Source: Candidatus Poribacteria bacterium | GTDB taxonomy: Bacteria > Poribacteria > WGA-4E > WGA-3G | DNA: 64,000 nucleotides | Direction of reading: 5' to 3' | NCBI GenBank assembly: GCA_022394775.1 | Contig: JAGFCB010000054.1 | Coordinates: 1 to 64,000 of the forward strand | Translations under genes and position numbers: made by a program | Shown: positions 22,109-32,500 of the stretch, piece by piece | Numbering within the stretch: the stretch's first letter is position 1 | Layout: each line of letters begins with the position of its first letter | The notes under the pieces: model-generated | The model's database searches: none | What the model was told of the DNA's origin: nothing | Seen by the model: only the letters and a program-made list of their open reading frames with translations

Positions 22109-23290
22109 TTAACGTCCGTATGCCTTCAGCACTTTTTGTAGTTCTGTCAACGGAATGGCGTACATCGTTCTACCGTTACGTCCAGTGGTCGTTGTTGCCA
22201 TTGTCATCGAATTAACAATAGCCTCTTCCGTCGCCTCAATAACGGCTTGGAACAGCGAACTTAAGCGTCCATTGCTGAGCATCTCGATTGAAAAGGTGCC
22301 GGTTTCTGTCCTGCTCGGAAAGATATTCGCAGTGGAAAACGCGATGACGAATTCACCGCTACCATCTGTACTCGGTGTCCCTGTACGGGCAAGTCCATGT
22401 GTCGCGCGGATTGCTAACTGTTTCAATTGGCGATGCGTTAACGGGGCATCTGTCGCAATAACAATAATAAACGAACCATCTCTCGTCGGCTTCGGTGGCG
22501 ATCCAGTGATTTCTCTACCGACAGGCACGCCATCAATTCGCAATTGATGCCGCCGCCCGCCATTAGAGTTAACAAGTACACCGACTGTCCATCCACCGCG
22601 TTCTTCGGATAACACACGAGAGGATGTACCGATACCAGCCTTGAATCCGTAGCATCGCATACCGGTGCCACCACCGACACAGCCTTCGATTACAGGACCA
22701 TCGGTGGCATTTTCAATGGCTTCAATCGCATGTTCTGGTGTGACATGGAGTCCACTGATGTCATTCAAACCACCATCATAACATTCTGCCACAATCGGCA
22801 GCACAATGTTATTGTCAGGATACCTTTTCACAATATATCGCACAACACCGTCATGAACAGCACCAACACTGAGCGTATTTGTAAGCAATATAGGCGATTC
22901 AACCCACCCCGCTTGATTAATACGGGCGATGCCGGTTGCTTCGCCGTTGCCGTGGATAGTATATGCTGCGCCGAATAGACGCGCTGTCCAAATATCGTCA
23001 CTCGGTAGGATAGCCGTAACACCGGTGCGAATCGAATCCCCTGCGTTCAGCGTGACATGTCCAACCTTTACGCCAGCAACATCGGTGATCGCATTATGTG
23101 TGCCGGTTAGAAGGTCCCCGATTTGGATGCCAATTTCGCGTGCCCGTGCGCGGGTATCCACTTCTACAGGTTCAGCATTAGTACTGGATATAGAATATAT
23201 CCAAAGAATACCGCTAATAATGATATAATACAATATTTTCGTCCGATACGAAAATTCCGCGCTTCGTGTTTGTTTAAGAATTTTCTGCAT
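22109..23290 (-). CDS. P1 family (DmpA-like) peptidase
   Basis: GTHNAITDVAGVKVGHVTLN...RTGVTAILP; NGNGEATG-like; VNSNGGRR; IATDAPLTHRQLKQLAIRATHGLARTG. Confidence 0.9.
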   Translation of the reverse strand: MQKILKQTRSAEFSYRTKILYYIIISGILWIYSISSTNAEPVEVDTRARAREIGIQIGDLLTGTHNAITDVAGVKVGHVTLNAGDSIRTGVTAILPSDDIWTARLFGAAYTIHGNGEATGIARINQAGWVESPILLTNTLSVGAVHDGVVRYIVKRYPDNNIVLPIVAECYDGGLNDISGLHVTPEHAIEAIENATDGPVIEGCVGGGTGMRCYGFKAGIGTSSRVLSEERGGWTVGVLVNSNGGRRHQLRIDGVPVGREITGSPPKPTRDGSFIIVIATDAPLTHRQLKQLAIRATHGLARTGTPSTDGSGEFVIAFSTANIFPSRTETGTFSIEMLSNGRLSSLFQAVIEATEEAIVNSMTMATTTTGRNGRTMYAIPLTELQKVLKAYGR

Positions 23291-23834
23291 TTTCTAATTG
23301 ATTCCTATAGATTTCGCGAATATGGTTAAAGATAGCGACATACTTTGGAAGTCGGTAGTCAGGGTAACTCCACTCCCACGGACGGAACGTTTTACGATAA
23401 AAGCGGAGCGTAATCTCGGAATAAATACCATCACGGAGATAAATCCGGTGTGCGTGATCTTTTGTTGATGCAAGCACTAACTTTGCCAAGCAGAGGTACC
23501 CCGCATCCAAATTAACACGCCGCATGTCTCCGTCAGGATTTTTTACAGCAAAGGTTTGCTCTACCGCATTTGTAAATAGTTTCATCTCTGCCAACGTACC
23601 GGCATCAATGAGCCTTTCAAAGCTGATAAATTGTCTTTGAATGTTCGGACCCATCTCGGCTTCATAATAGTTTGTACTTGTAAAATGCAGCAGCTCGCTT
23701 GTAAAGTCAATAGGTCCCAAACGTTGTGTAAGTTCAGCGTAAACGGTTGGCAGAAGACTCGGTTCAACGGTCAACACACCGATAACAGCTTTAACAGGTT
23801 GTGGCATCATAATAGTTCCCATATCGCGCTCCAT
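23274..23834 (-). CDS. DUF4416 family protein
   Basis: 186 aa; GPIDFTSELLHFTSTNYYEAEMGPNIQRQFISFERLIDAGTLAEMKLFTNAVE..RRVNLDAGYLCLAKLVLASTKDHAHRIYLRDGIYSEITLRF. Confidence 0.85.
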   Translation of the reverse strand: MERDMGTIMMPQPVKAVIGVLTVEPSLLPTVYAELTQRLGPIDFTSELLHFTSTNYYEAEMGPNIQRQFISFERLIDAGTLAEMKLFTNAVEQTFAVKNPDGDMRRVNLDAGYLCLAKLVLASTKDHAHRIYLRDGIYSEITLRFYRKTFRPWEWSYPDYRLPKYVAIFNHIREIYRNQLENAENS

Positions 23835-23889
23835 TGTCCAACCGTAGGACGAGTTTTCTACGTGTCGCTGCCCTAAATTCTATGCATGG

Positions 23890-23918
23890 AGTATAGCAAA
23901 CGGTGTTTCAAGTGTCAA
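23890..23918 (-). promoter_or_regulatory. sigma70 promoter upstream of the DUF4416 gene
   Basis: Reverse strand TTGACA-N17-TATACT. Confidence 0.75.
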
Positions 23919-24015
23919 TGTTTCGTTTATCACGCCCAAAATTGAAAAATAATAAGATTAATATCACACATTTTTTGATTAAAATGACGAAAAAATGCGT
24001 TTTTTCAGTTTTTTC

Positions 24016-24044
24016 TTGACATTCTCGAAATTATAATGTATAAT
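24016..24044 (+). promoter_or_regulatory. perfect-consensus sigma70 promoter upstream of rpoB
   Basis: TTGACA (24016-24021)-N17-TATAAT (24039-24044). Confidence 0.85.
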
Positions 24045-24173
24045 ATTCTGTTATGCTATGCTGCGTCACCATATTAAGACGGTTAAGACGGAAAAAGCAT
24101 CTCCGGGGCAGGCTTTTTCAAAAGTCTACTCATTAAGCTGCACAACCACCGCCAAATAGGGGGACTCCATTCA

Positions 24174-27100
24174 GTGAACAAACAGCCCAGAAAATCTTTT
24201 GCCAAAACACCGGTTCGGGCAGATCTCCCGAATCTTATAGAAACCCAAAGGCTTTCGTATGATGCCTTTTTACAGCGAGATGTCTCACCCGATCAACGTA
24301 CAGATACAGGCCTCCAAGCAGTGTTTAAGGAAGTGTTCCCAATCCAAGATTTTTCGGAGGTCAATAGCCTTGAATTTGTTAATTACACCCTCGGTACCCC
24401 GAAATATACATTACAAGAGTGTGTTGCGCGCGGCGTAACCTATCAGGTATCCCTCACAGCACGTATTATGCTCGTCCTGCGCGATAAAGAGGATACGGAC
24501 GCAGACGAATCACACGTCGTAGGTATCCATGAGTCGGATGTCTATCTTGGCGAAGTTCCATTAATGACTGAAAATGGTAGTTTTATCGTCAATGGCAGTG
24601 AACGTGTCATCGTGAGTCAGCTGCATCGTTCACCGGGCGTTATTTTTCTCGAAAAATCACTACCAACAGGAAGACGGACACCAACTGCTCAAATTATTCC
24701 GTATCGTGGGGCATGGGTCGAATTTGAAATAGACACAAAGGATCAGATTTATGTCCGTATCGACAAGCGCAGAAAACTGCCTGCGACTGTGCTGTTGCGC
24801 GCGCTCGGTTGGGAGTCCGACACGGACATCCTGAAACTCTATGCCAAAACGGAACGACTTGTGCTCGCTGGATGGCAGATCACACACGTGGAAGGTCCCA
24901 CAAAACAGGTTAAACCTGGCGATCTACTCAATGCTGCGGAATTTCGGCAGGCGGAGAAGGACTATCCCGACATTGAAGCCGAGAAATATTATCGCGTCAC
25001 CAAGGTAACAGATAAGAACTGCCCGCTGGAAACAGGACAGGAGATTTCATATAATGAACGCACAAAACTCCGCAGAACATGGAAGGGGTTTGAAACTGAA
25101 CTGCTCCGACGCGTCATTGATACCCACAGCAGTGGATGTGAGTTCACAGTTGGACAGATCCTGACAAATTCAGAACATGAAGCGGCACTTGATCGCTACG
25201 GGAAAAAAGCATTCACGGCTGAGCAGATTTTGGCTGAGGATGCTCAGGATAGGGTCTGTGCCGAAGACGTTATCCATCAAGAAACCGGTGAAGTCCTCCT
25301 CACTGCGAATACACTCCTCACCGAAACCGAGTTAGAACGTCTCCAGGAATCTGGTGTTGAAGCTCTCACTGTACTCGACACTGAGGATTGTCAACATATC
25401 CGGTTCTTACGGAACACATTGGAACGCGACCGACAAGCAGACTACGAGGGACAATATTCGCTTAAGGATACCGCACTACTTACAATCTTCCGAACGCTGA
25501 GACCCGGGGACGCTACAAGTATAGAGAATGCACGCAAACACCTTGCTTGGTTACTTTTCGACGCACACCGCTACGATTTAGGTGTCGTCGGGCGATACAA
25601 ACTTAATCGAAAATTTAGTAACCTGTCTGTTTATGGAGAACCGCCTGAGGAAACATTTCGCACGCTCCGTCCCGAAGATATTGCCGCGACAATAGCTCAC
25701 CTGCTTAGAGTCCATAACGGGCTTGCACCGAAAGATGATCTCGATCATCTCGGCAACCGCCGTGTCCGCGTTATCGGTGAACTCCTCGAAAACCAATTCC
25801 GAATGGGGTTATTCCAAATTCGGAGGACGACGCGCGAACGGTTGAGCACGAATAACGATATCGCGAAAGTTGTGCCATCTTCACTTGTGAACCCGAAACC
25901 GCTCATGATGGCACTCCGTGAATTCTTCGGTTCAAACCAGTTGTCGCAGTTCATGCAACAAATTAATCCGCTGGACGAATTAACGCACAAGCGTCGTATC
26001 TCCGCAATCGGTCCCGGCGGGCTACATCGAGACAGGGCAACAGCTGCGGTCCGAGACGTACACAGGACGCACTATGGACGTGTTTGTCCCTTGGAAACGC
26101 CTGAGGGTCCCTCAATCGGACTCATTGTCTCTCTTGCTTGCTACGGTCGGATAAACCCCTACGGTTTTATTGAAACACCTTATCATAAAGTGGAAGACGG
26201 ATCAGTTCTGGGTCCCGTTGAATATCTCACAGCAGATAGCGAAGATACTGCTTACATTGCTGCGAAGGCGATACAGCACGATGCCCCGCAAACTACAAAT
26301 GGTGATACGGATGCTTCCGGAGCGTTATTGCCTGTTCGCAGTGGGGAAGATGTACTGTCCCTACCGATGAAAAAAGTGGACTACATCGGAGTCTCACCAC
26401 AGCAGATCGTAGGTATCTCTGCCGCACTTGTTCCATTTTTGGAGCATGAAGATGCTAACCGTGCCTTGATGGGTGCCAACCACCAACGCCAAGCGGTTCC
26501 GCTTATCCGTCCAGAAGCACCTCTTGTCGGAACAGGAATGGAAGAACCCGCTGCACGATACTCAGGCGCGCTCATTACTGCTAAACGTGCTGGGACTGTT
26601 ACAAGCGTTTCTGCCGACGAAATTCTTATATACACCGGTCAAGCCCTTCATCAAGATGAAGGTGAAAATACGTTCAGTGAGATGGGGTACGATGTCTATA
26701 AACTCCAAACCTTCAAGCGGAGTAACAGCGGCACCTGTATCCATCAGCATCCGATTGTCGCAGTCGGAGATACAGTTGAGGCTGGACAGGTTATCGTTGA
26801 TGGAACCTCTACGGAAAACGGCGAACTTGCCCTCGGCAGGAATATATTGTGTGCCTACATGCCTTGGGGTGGCCACAACTATGAAGACTCCATTCTTATC
26901 AGCGAAACGCTTATTAAAGAAGATACCTTTACCTCTATTCATATCGAAGAATTTGAGGTCGAGGCGCGCGAAACGAAGGTGGGACCAGAGGAAATTACGC
27001 GCGACATCCCGAACGTCAGCGAACAACGACTCAGTCAACTTGACGAAGAAGGCATTATCCAGGTGGGTAGCGTTGTTAAAGCTGGCAGTATCCTTGTCGG

Positions 27101-29393
27101 AAAAATTACACCGAAAGGTGAAAGCGAATATGGACCGGAAGAGAAACTCCTACGCGCAATCTTCGGTGAGAAGGTTAAAGAAGTACGGGATGCCTCTACT
27201 TACGTCCGCCCCGGCGTTGAAGGGGTGGTCATCGATGTAAAGGTATTTGCACGCAAACCCGATAGCGCACAACGGCGCGGGAACTTGACACAAGCGGATG
27301 CGGGACAGGCAAAGGCTGAGGACTTGCGATATGAATCGAAGCGCAAGCAGGTTGAAGAGACTTGGCGGCAGCAGACCGCTTCGATCCGCCGTCGAAAAAT
27401 TGAAGAAATTCGCAATACGCTCATCGGATGTGAACTTGTTGATCCGCTTTATGCAGTAGATAACTCTGAACCCTTTGCGAATGCTGGTGATACCCTAACT
27501 GCCGAGGTTTTAGACACCTATATTTCCGGTTTCACTGCTGATGAATATCACAAGGTAACAGAGGATACAGCAGCTGAAGCCTTCATCGCTGAACCGCGGT
27601 ATAGAGTAACAGAGATCCCTGAGCCAATCCCGAGTATCGCAACACGGACTCCGGACGCTTTAGGGGATATCCCCATAGATCCTGATAACGACGAAAGTGA
27701 GAACTTTGAAGACGTAGGAATCTCCGAGGCTTCGCCTCCGGAAATCTTCAACGCAGTAGAGGCGTATTTTAGTGAAGTTTGTAAGCCTCTCTTAGGAGAT
27801 AGCGAACTCTATTTGCGGGAAGATGAACCTTTAGGGGCACAAGCTGACGTTTCGCTTCTTGGTTACGACGGCAGCGTGGTTGCTATTGCTGTGCGTAAGG
27901 ACGCTCATACTGACGATGAAGATTCCGAAGAAGAACAAGAGACCGAGCAACTCACGGAAATGCTTACGACAGCAGGTGCGCGATTCGCAGTATTGCTAAC
28001 CGAAGAAGACGTTGAACCCGATAACTGGGATTTCTATGAACTCGCGGATAACACAGTCTTGGCACCGAAAGCACGTTCTGAATTTGAAGAATCTGTTATA
28101 ACGCAGCTTGAAAAATCTGGGTGCCCCGTCTCGGAAGGGGATCAACTAACTGAAGAGCAATGGAAAAACTCCAGTGAAATCTACCAAGGTTTACAAGCCG
28201 AACTCTTTTGGCACATTACCGAAGTTTTTGATTCAACCTGTCCGTTGACTGAAGGACAGGATATTTCCGATGACGACTATCAGAAGGCGTGTAAGGATTT
28301 CCCAGCACGTCCGATAGACGCAAATCAGCGGTTGACGACAGAAGAGAAAGAGGAATTCAGTAAAACTGCCAAAGGTCTAAAAACTGAAAGCGTTTGGCAC
28401 ATTACCGAAGTTTTCGACCCGAAGTGCACATTATCGGTTGGAGAAGACGTTGCCGATGCCGACTATCAGAAGGCACGGAAGGCTTCTAACTTATCACTTG
28501 CGGACATCCATGTGACCGCTGCCGAAGTGAGAGAGCACATTCAGCGTGTTGAAGAGATGGCACAGGGTCGGATAACTGCTTACACAGAGGAAAAAGAACG
28601 GGCACTTCAGCAATTGGAAATGGGCGATGAGCTCAAACCCGGGGTTATCAAACGCGTCAAAGTCTACGTTGCCAGCAAACGTCCGATTTCTGTCGGTGAT
28701 AAGATGGCGGGGCGTTACGGGAACAAAGGCGTTGTCGCGAAAATTTTGCCCGCTGAGGATATGCCTTACCTCCCTGATGGCACACCGGTTGAGTTAGTGT
28801 TGAATCCTTTGGGTGTACCCTCGCGAATGAACGTCGGTCAAATCTTGGAAATCCACCTCGGATGGGCGTGCCATGAACTTGGCATCTACGTCGAATCTCC
28901 TGTGTTTGACGGCGCGACCGAGGATGAAGTCTTTGAAATGCTTGGCGAAACCGATCTCCCAGAACGAAGTAAGCGCACGGGTAAGAGCATTCTTTTTGAT
29001 GGCAGGTCTGGTGATCCGTTTGCACAAGAAGTGACAGTCGGATATGTCTATTTTCTCAAATTGAACCACCTCGTTGCTGATAAGATGCATGCCCGCTCTA
29101 CAGGCCCCTACTCTCTCGTTACACAGCAACCCTTGGGCGGCAAGGCACAACACGGTGGACAACGACTCGGTGAGATGGAAGTCTGGGCATTGGAAGCTTA
29201 TGGCGCGGCGCATTCGCTCCAAGAAATGCTTACACTCAAATCGGACGATGTGCTTGGCAGAAGAGAAATTTATGAATCGGTTGTGAAGGGGCTAAACCCT
29301 GATCCGCCCGGAACACCCGAATCGTTCAAAGTGTTAGTCCGTGAACTCCAAACCCTCGGACTCCATGTATCCCTCGATAAAGATGAAGAATAG
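24174..29393 (+). CDS. rpoB: RNA polymerase beta subunit with lineage-specific insertions (1739 aa)
   Basis: Conserved beta motifs: GSERVIVSQLHRSPGV, RVCPLETPEGPSIGLI, VKVYVASKRPISVGDKMAGRYGNKGVVAKI, GGKAQHGGQRLGEMEVWALEAYGA; GTG start. Confidence 0.98.
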   Translation: MNKQPRKSFAKTPVRADLPNLIETQRLSYDAFLQRDVSPDQRTDTGLQAVFKEVFPIQDFSEVNSLEFVNYTLGTPKYTLQECVARGVTYQVSLTARIMLVLRDKEDTDADESHVVGIHESDVYLGEVPLMTENGSFIVNGSERVIVSQLHRSPGVIFLEKSLPTGRRTPTAQIIPYRGAWVEFEIDTKDQIYVRIDKRRKLPATVLLRALGWESDTDILKLYAKTERLVLAGWQITHVEGPTKQVKPGDLLNAAEFRQAEKDYPDIEAEKYYRVTKVTDKNCPLETGQEISYNERTKLRRTWKGFETELLRRVIDTHSSGCEFTVGQILTNSEHEAALDRYGKKAFTAEQILAEDAQDRVCAEDVIHQETGEVLLTANTLLTETELERLQESGVEALTVLDTEDCQHIRFLRNTLERDRQADYEGQYSLKDTALLTIFRTLRPGDATSIENARKHLAWLLFDAHRYDLGVVGRYKLNRKFSNLSVYGEPPEETFRTLRPEDIAATIAHLLRVHNGLAPKDDLDHLGNRRVRVIGELLENQFRMGLFQIRRTTRERLSTNNDIAKVVPSSLVNPKPLMMALREFFGSNQLSQFMQQINPLDELTHKRRISAIGPGGLHRDRATAAVRDVHRTHYGRVCPLETPEGPSIGLIVSLACYGRINPYGFIETPYHKVEDGSVLGPVEYLTADSEDTAYIAAKAIQHDAPQTTNGDTDASGALLPVRSGEDVLSLPMKKVDYIGVSPQQIVGISAALVPFLEHEDANRALMGANHQRQAVPLIRPEAPLVGTGMEEPAARYSGALITAKRAGTVTSVSADEILIYTGQALHQDEGENTFSEMGYDVYKLQTFKRSNSGTCIHQHPIVAVGDTVEAGQVIVDGTSTENGELALGRNILCAYMPWGGHNYEDSILISETLIKEDTFTSIHIEEFEVEARETKVGPEEITRDIPNVSEQRLSQLDEEGIIQVGSVVKAGSILVGKITPKGESEYGPEEKLLRAIFGEKVKEVRDASTYVRPGVEGVVIDVKVFARKPDSAQRRGNLTQADAGQAKAEDLRYESKRKQVEETWRQQTASIRRRKIEEIRNTLIGCELVDPLYAVDNSEPFANAGDTLTAEVLDTYISGFTADEYHKVTEDTAAEAFIAEPRYRVTEIPEPIPSIATRTPDALGDIPIDPDNDESENFEDVGISEASPPEIFNAVEAYFSEVCKPLLGDSELYLREDEPLGAQADVSLLGYDGSVVAIAVRKDAHTDDEDSEEEQETEQLTEMLTTAGARFAVLLTEEDVEPDNWDFYELADNTVLAPKARSEFEESVITQLEKSGCPVSEGDQLTEEQWKNSSEIYQGLQAELFWHITEVFDSTCPLTEGQDISDDDYQKACKDFPARPIDANQRLTTEEKEEFSKTAKGLKTESVWHITEVFDPKCTLSVGEDVADADYQKARKASNLSLADIHVTAAEVREHIQRVEEMAQGRITAYTEEKERALQQLEMGDELKPGVIKRVKVYVASKRPISVGDKMAGRYGNKGVVAKILPAEDMPYLPDGTPVELVLNPLGVPSRMNVGQILEIHLGWACHELGIYVESPVFDGATEDEVFEMLGETDLPERSKRTGKSILFDGRSGDPFAQEVTVGYVYFLKLNHLVADKMHARSTGPYSLVTQQPLGGKAQHGGQRLGEMEVWALEAYGAAHSLQEMLTLKSDDVLGRREIYESVVKGLNPDPPGTPESFKVLVRELQTLGLHVSLDKDEE
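24870..25240 (+). repeat. rpoB N-terminal insert: tandem ITxVxxxxCPLxxGxxL repeat modules
   Basis: WQITHVEGPTKQVKPGDLLNAAEFRQAEKDYPDIEAEK / YYRVTKVTDKNCPLETGQEISYNERTKLRRTWKGFETELL / RRVIDTHSSGCEFTVGQILTNSEHEAALDRYG. Confidence 0.75.
27555..28545 (+). other. rpoB large C-terminal insertion (possible nuclease-fold relic plus repeat modules)
   Basis: Non-canonical sequence between ...NTLIGCELVDPLYAV...AEVLD and HIQRVEEMAQGRI...GDELKPGVIKRVKVYVASKR; contains WHITEVFDSTCPLTEGQDISDDDYQKA and WHITEVFDPKCTLSVGEDVADADYQKA repeats 186 nt apart (28209 and 28395). Confidence 0.75.
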
Positions 29394-29395
29394 CA

Positions 29396-29490
29396 ATTAG
29401 TTATCAGTCATCAGTCGTCAGTTAAAAGAGCAGTTTGATTAATCAGAGCTCCCTTTACCTGAAAACTGATAACTGATAACTGACAACCTC
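29396..29490. repeat. inverted/direct repeat cluster (AGTTATCAGT-type) between rpoB and rpoC
   Basis: TTAGTTATCAGTCATCAGTCGTCAGTT ... AACTGATAACTGATAACTGACAA can pair as a stem. Confidence 0.65.
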
Positions 29491-29504
29491 TATAAGGAGG
29501 CCTG

Positions 29505-32500
29505 ATGAACACGGCATTTGACAGCATCTCCATAAAAATAGCCTCGCCTGATCAGATAAAAGACGCATCGAAGCAAACCAGTTGCAAGCGCCGAAACCCT
29601 ACTGATGCTACAGATGGCCCCTTTATCTGCCCAGAAAAAGGCACATGTAGTTGCGGCGAAGTTAAGAAAGCGGAAACTATTAACTACCGTTCTTTTCGTC
29701 CGGAACCTGAAGGGCTTTTCTGTGAAGCGATCTTCGGCCCCCAAAAAGACTGGGAATGTAACTGTGGTAAGTATAAACGTATTAAACATAAGGGCATGAT
29801 ATGCGACCGCTGCGGCGTTGAGATCACACAACAACGTGTCCGTAGGGATCGTCTCGGCTATATCCAACTCGCTGCACCTGTCTCTCATATATGGTATTTC
29901 AAGGGACTCCCCTCACGCATCGGCGTTTTCTGTGGTCTCTCCTCACGTGATGTTGAACGTGTCCTCTATTTTGAAGGCTTTATTGTCACTGAGGTAACAG
30001 ATCCAGAGTGCCCACTCGAAGTCGGTCAAGTGTTAACCGAAGTTGAATACGTAGAATATAGTACGAAACACTGGGGCGGTTTTCGCGCGGGGACCGGTGC
30101 AGAAGTCATCCGCGAAATTCTCAGTGATATTGACCTTGAAACGAAGGTAGAAGAATTAACTCAAGAATTGGCGGAAACCACGAGCCATCAGAAGAAATCT
30201 AAGGTTGCCAAGCAGCTGAAGCAGATGGCAGATTTTGTGGACGCTGGACAGCGCCCCGAATGGATGATTCTTGATGTTATCCCGGTAATTCCACCGGATT
30301 TGCGTCCCCTTGTTCCACTTGAAGGTGGACGTTTTGCCACCAGTGACCTCAACGATCTATATCGTCGGGTCATCAATCGCAATAACCGACTCCGTAAGTT
30401 GATACAACTCCGTTCGCCTGAAGTGATTCTTCGGAACGAAAAACGGATGTTACAAGAAGCTGTTGATGCTTTCTTCGACAACGGACGACACGGTAGACGT
30501 GTCACGGGGCCAGGGAACCGTCCGCTCAAATCTCTCGCTGAAGTACTCAAAGGTAAAATTGGGCGATTTCGTCAGAATTTGCTCGGTAAACGGGTTGACT
30601 ACTCCGGGCGTAGTGTGATTGTTGTCGGACCTGAATTAGGGCTACACCAATGTGGTATACCCAAGCGGATGGCGGTTGAATTGTTTAAACCGTTTATTAT
30701 TGAACGGCTACAAGCCTATGGTTATACACAGACGATTAAGCGGGCGAAACATATCGCTGAACACGTTGACTCCGATTCGCCTGTATGGGAAGTTGTAGAG
30801 GAAGTCATTGCCGATCATCCGGTCCTACTCAACCGACCCCCAACGCTGCACCGGCTCGGTATTCAGGCGTTTCTGCCTGTTTTAGTAGAAGGTAAATCCA
30901 TCAGAATCCCACCGCTCGTTTGTAAAGCCTTCAATGCCGATTTTGATGGCGACCAGATGGCAGTTCATGTGCCGCTGACGGTGGAAGCGCAGGCTGAGGC
31001 AAAATTATTAATGCTCAGCAGTCATAACATTTTGAAGCCTTCTCACGGTCGTCCGATCACTGTCCCGGAACTCGATATGGTTCTTGGACCCAGTTTCCTC
31101 ACAAAGACACTACCAGAACACGCTGAGGATGCCGCACTTTTGCACAAGGCATATACCACAGGCGATGCCGATTCTTTTACGGCTTTCCAAGACAAACCCT
31201 GGTACCATCGACGCTTCGCGCACCCTGAAGAAGTTATCACCGCACATGCTGCGGGGCAACTCAAACTGCACGACAGTATCCAGCTCTTCTGTGCAACCAA
31301 CGGACACGATGGAAACGGTGCTGGAACGGAGCCGATTCTCACAACAGTCGGGCGGGTTATCTTTAACGAAGTACTGCCGTCTGAATTAAAATGGGAAGAT
31401 GAACATTCGCAGCAAAATATCCCGTTTTTCAATGCAGAAGCAGGTGGACAAGAATTGTCTACAATAATTGAGGATTGCTTCCGAGAATTAGGGACCCGAG
31501 TCACAACCGAAGTACTTGAAAAAGTCCAAAAACTCGCTTTTGAGTATGCAACACTGAGCGGTATTTCACCCGGCATCACGGATTATATCACGCCTAATAA
31601 CAGAGACACATTAGTGCACAAGGCAGAACAAGAAATTGATGCACTCCTTGAAGGCGTGGAGGCGACCGATCGCGAAGAACATGAAAACGAACAGATTCGG
31701 ATTTGGTTGGATGCGATCTCAGAGGTAGAAAATACTATGTTTGCTACCTTGCCTGAACTGGAAACACCGCTTGTTGAGCGCGGCGACCCGCGTAGGGTTC
31801 ATCCGTATGTTGATCCTGATGGAACAGAGATTCACGATAAAACAGTGGAAGGTTTCAGTCCGGTTCATATTATGGCAGATAGTGGTGCCCGGGCACGGAA
31901 AAATCCATTTATGCAAATTAGTGCTGTTATCGGTTTGAAAGCAAAGCAGACGGGCGAAATCCTCATTCCACCTATCACCTCCTCTTATCGTGAAGGCTTA
32001 GATGTCCTCGACTACTTCAATTCCACGTACGGTTCGCGTAAAGGTTTGGTGGACACGGCTCTGAAAACTGCACATTCAGGGTACCTGACTCGGAGACTCG
32101 TGGATGTTGCCCAAGATGTCCGCGTGACTACCGAAGATTGTGGGACGTTGAACAGCATTCAGAAGTTTGCAACAGAAGGCGGTGATCTCGCCTTTAAGAT
32201 TAGCGGACGTACCGCTGCCGAAGATATTAAACATCCACAGAGTGATGATGTCCTTGTTCCTGCCAACACGGTCATATCCACGCAGATAGCACACCAGATT
32301 GATGAACTTGACATAAAAGTGGTGAAGGTCCGTTCTGTGCTGACTTGCCAGACGGATGAAGGCATTTGTGCCAAATGCTACGGTAACGATCTTACAACCA
32401 ACGGTCTTGTGAATGTTGGCGAAGCTGTCGGGATTATCGCTGCCCAATCTATCGGTGAACCCGGAACGCAGTTAACCATGCGGACATTCCACACAGGCGG

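Noticed and set aside
26473-27240. 255-aa ORF in an alternative frame within rpoB
   Set aside because: Lies inside the conserved rpoB reading frame; composition (K/R/S/L rich) is typical of a shadow frame.
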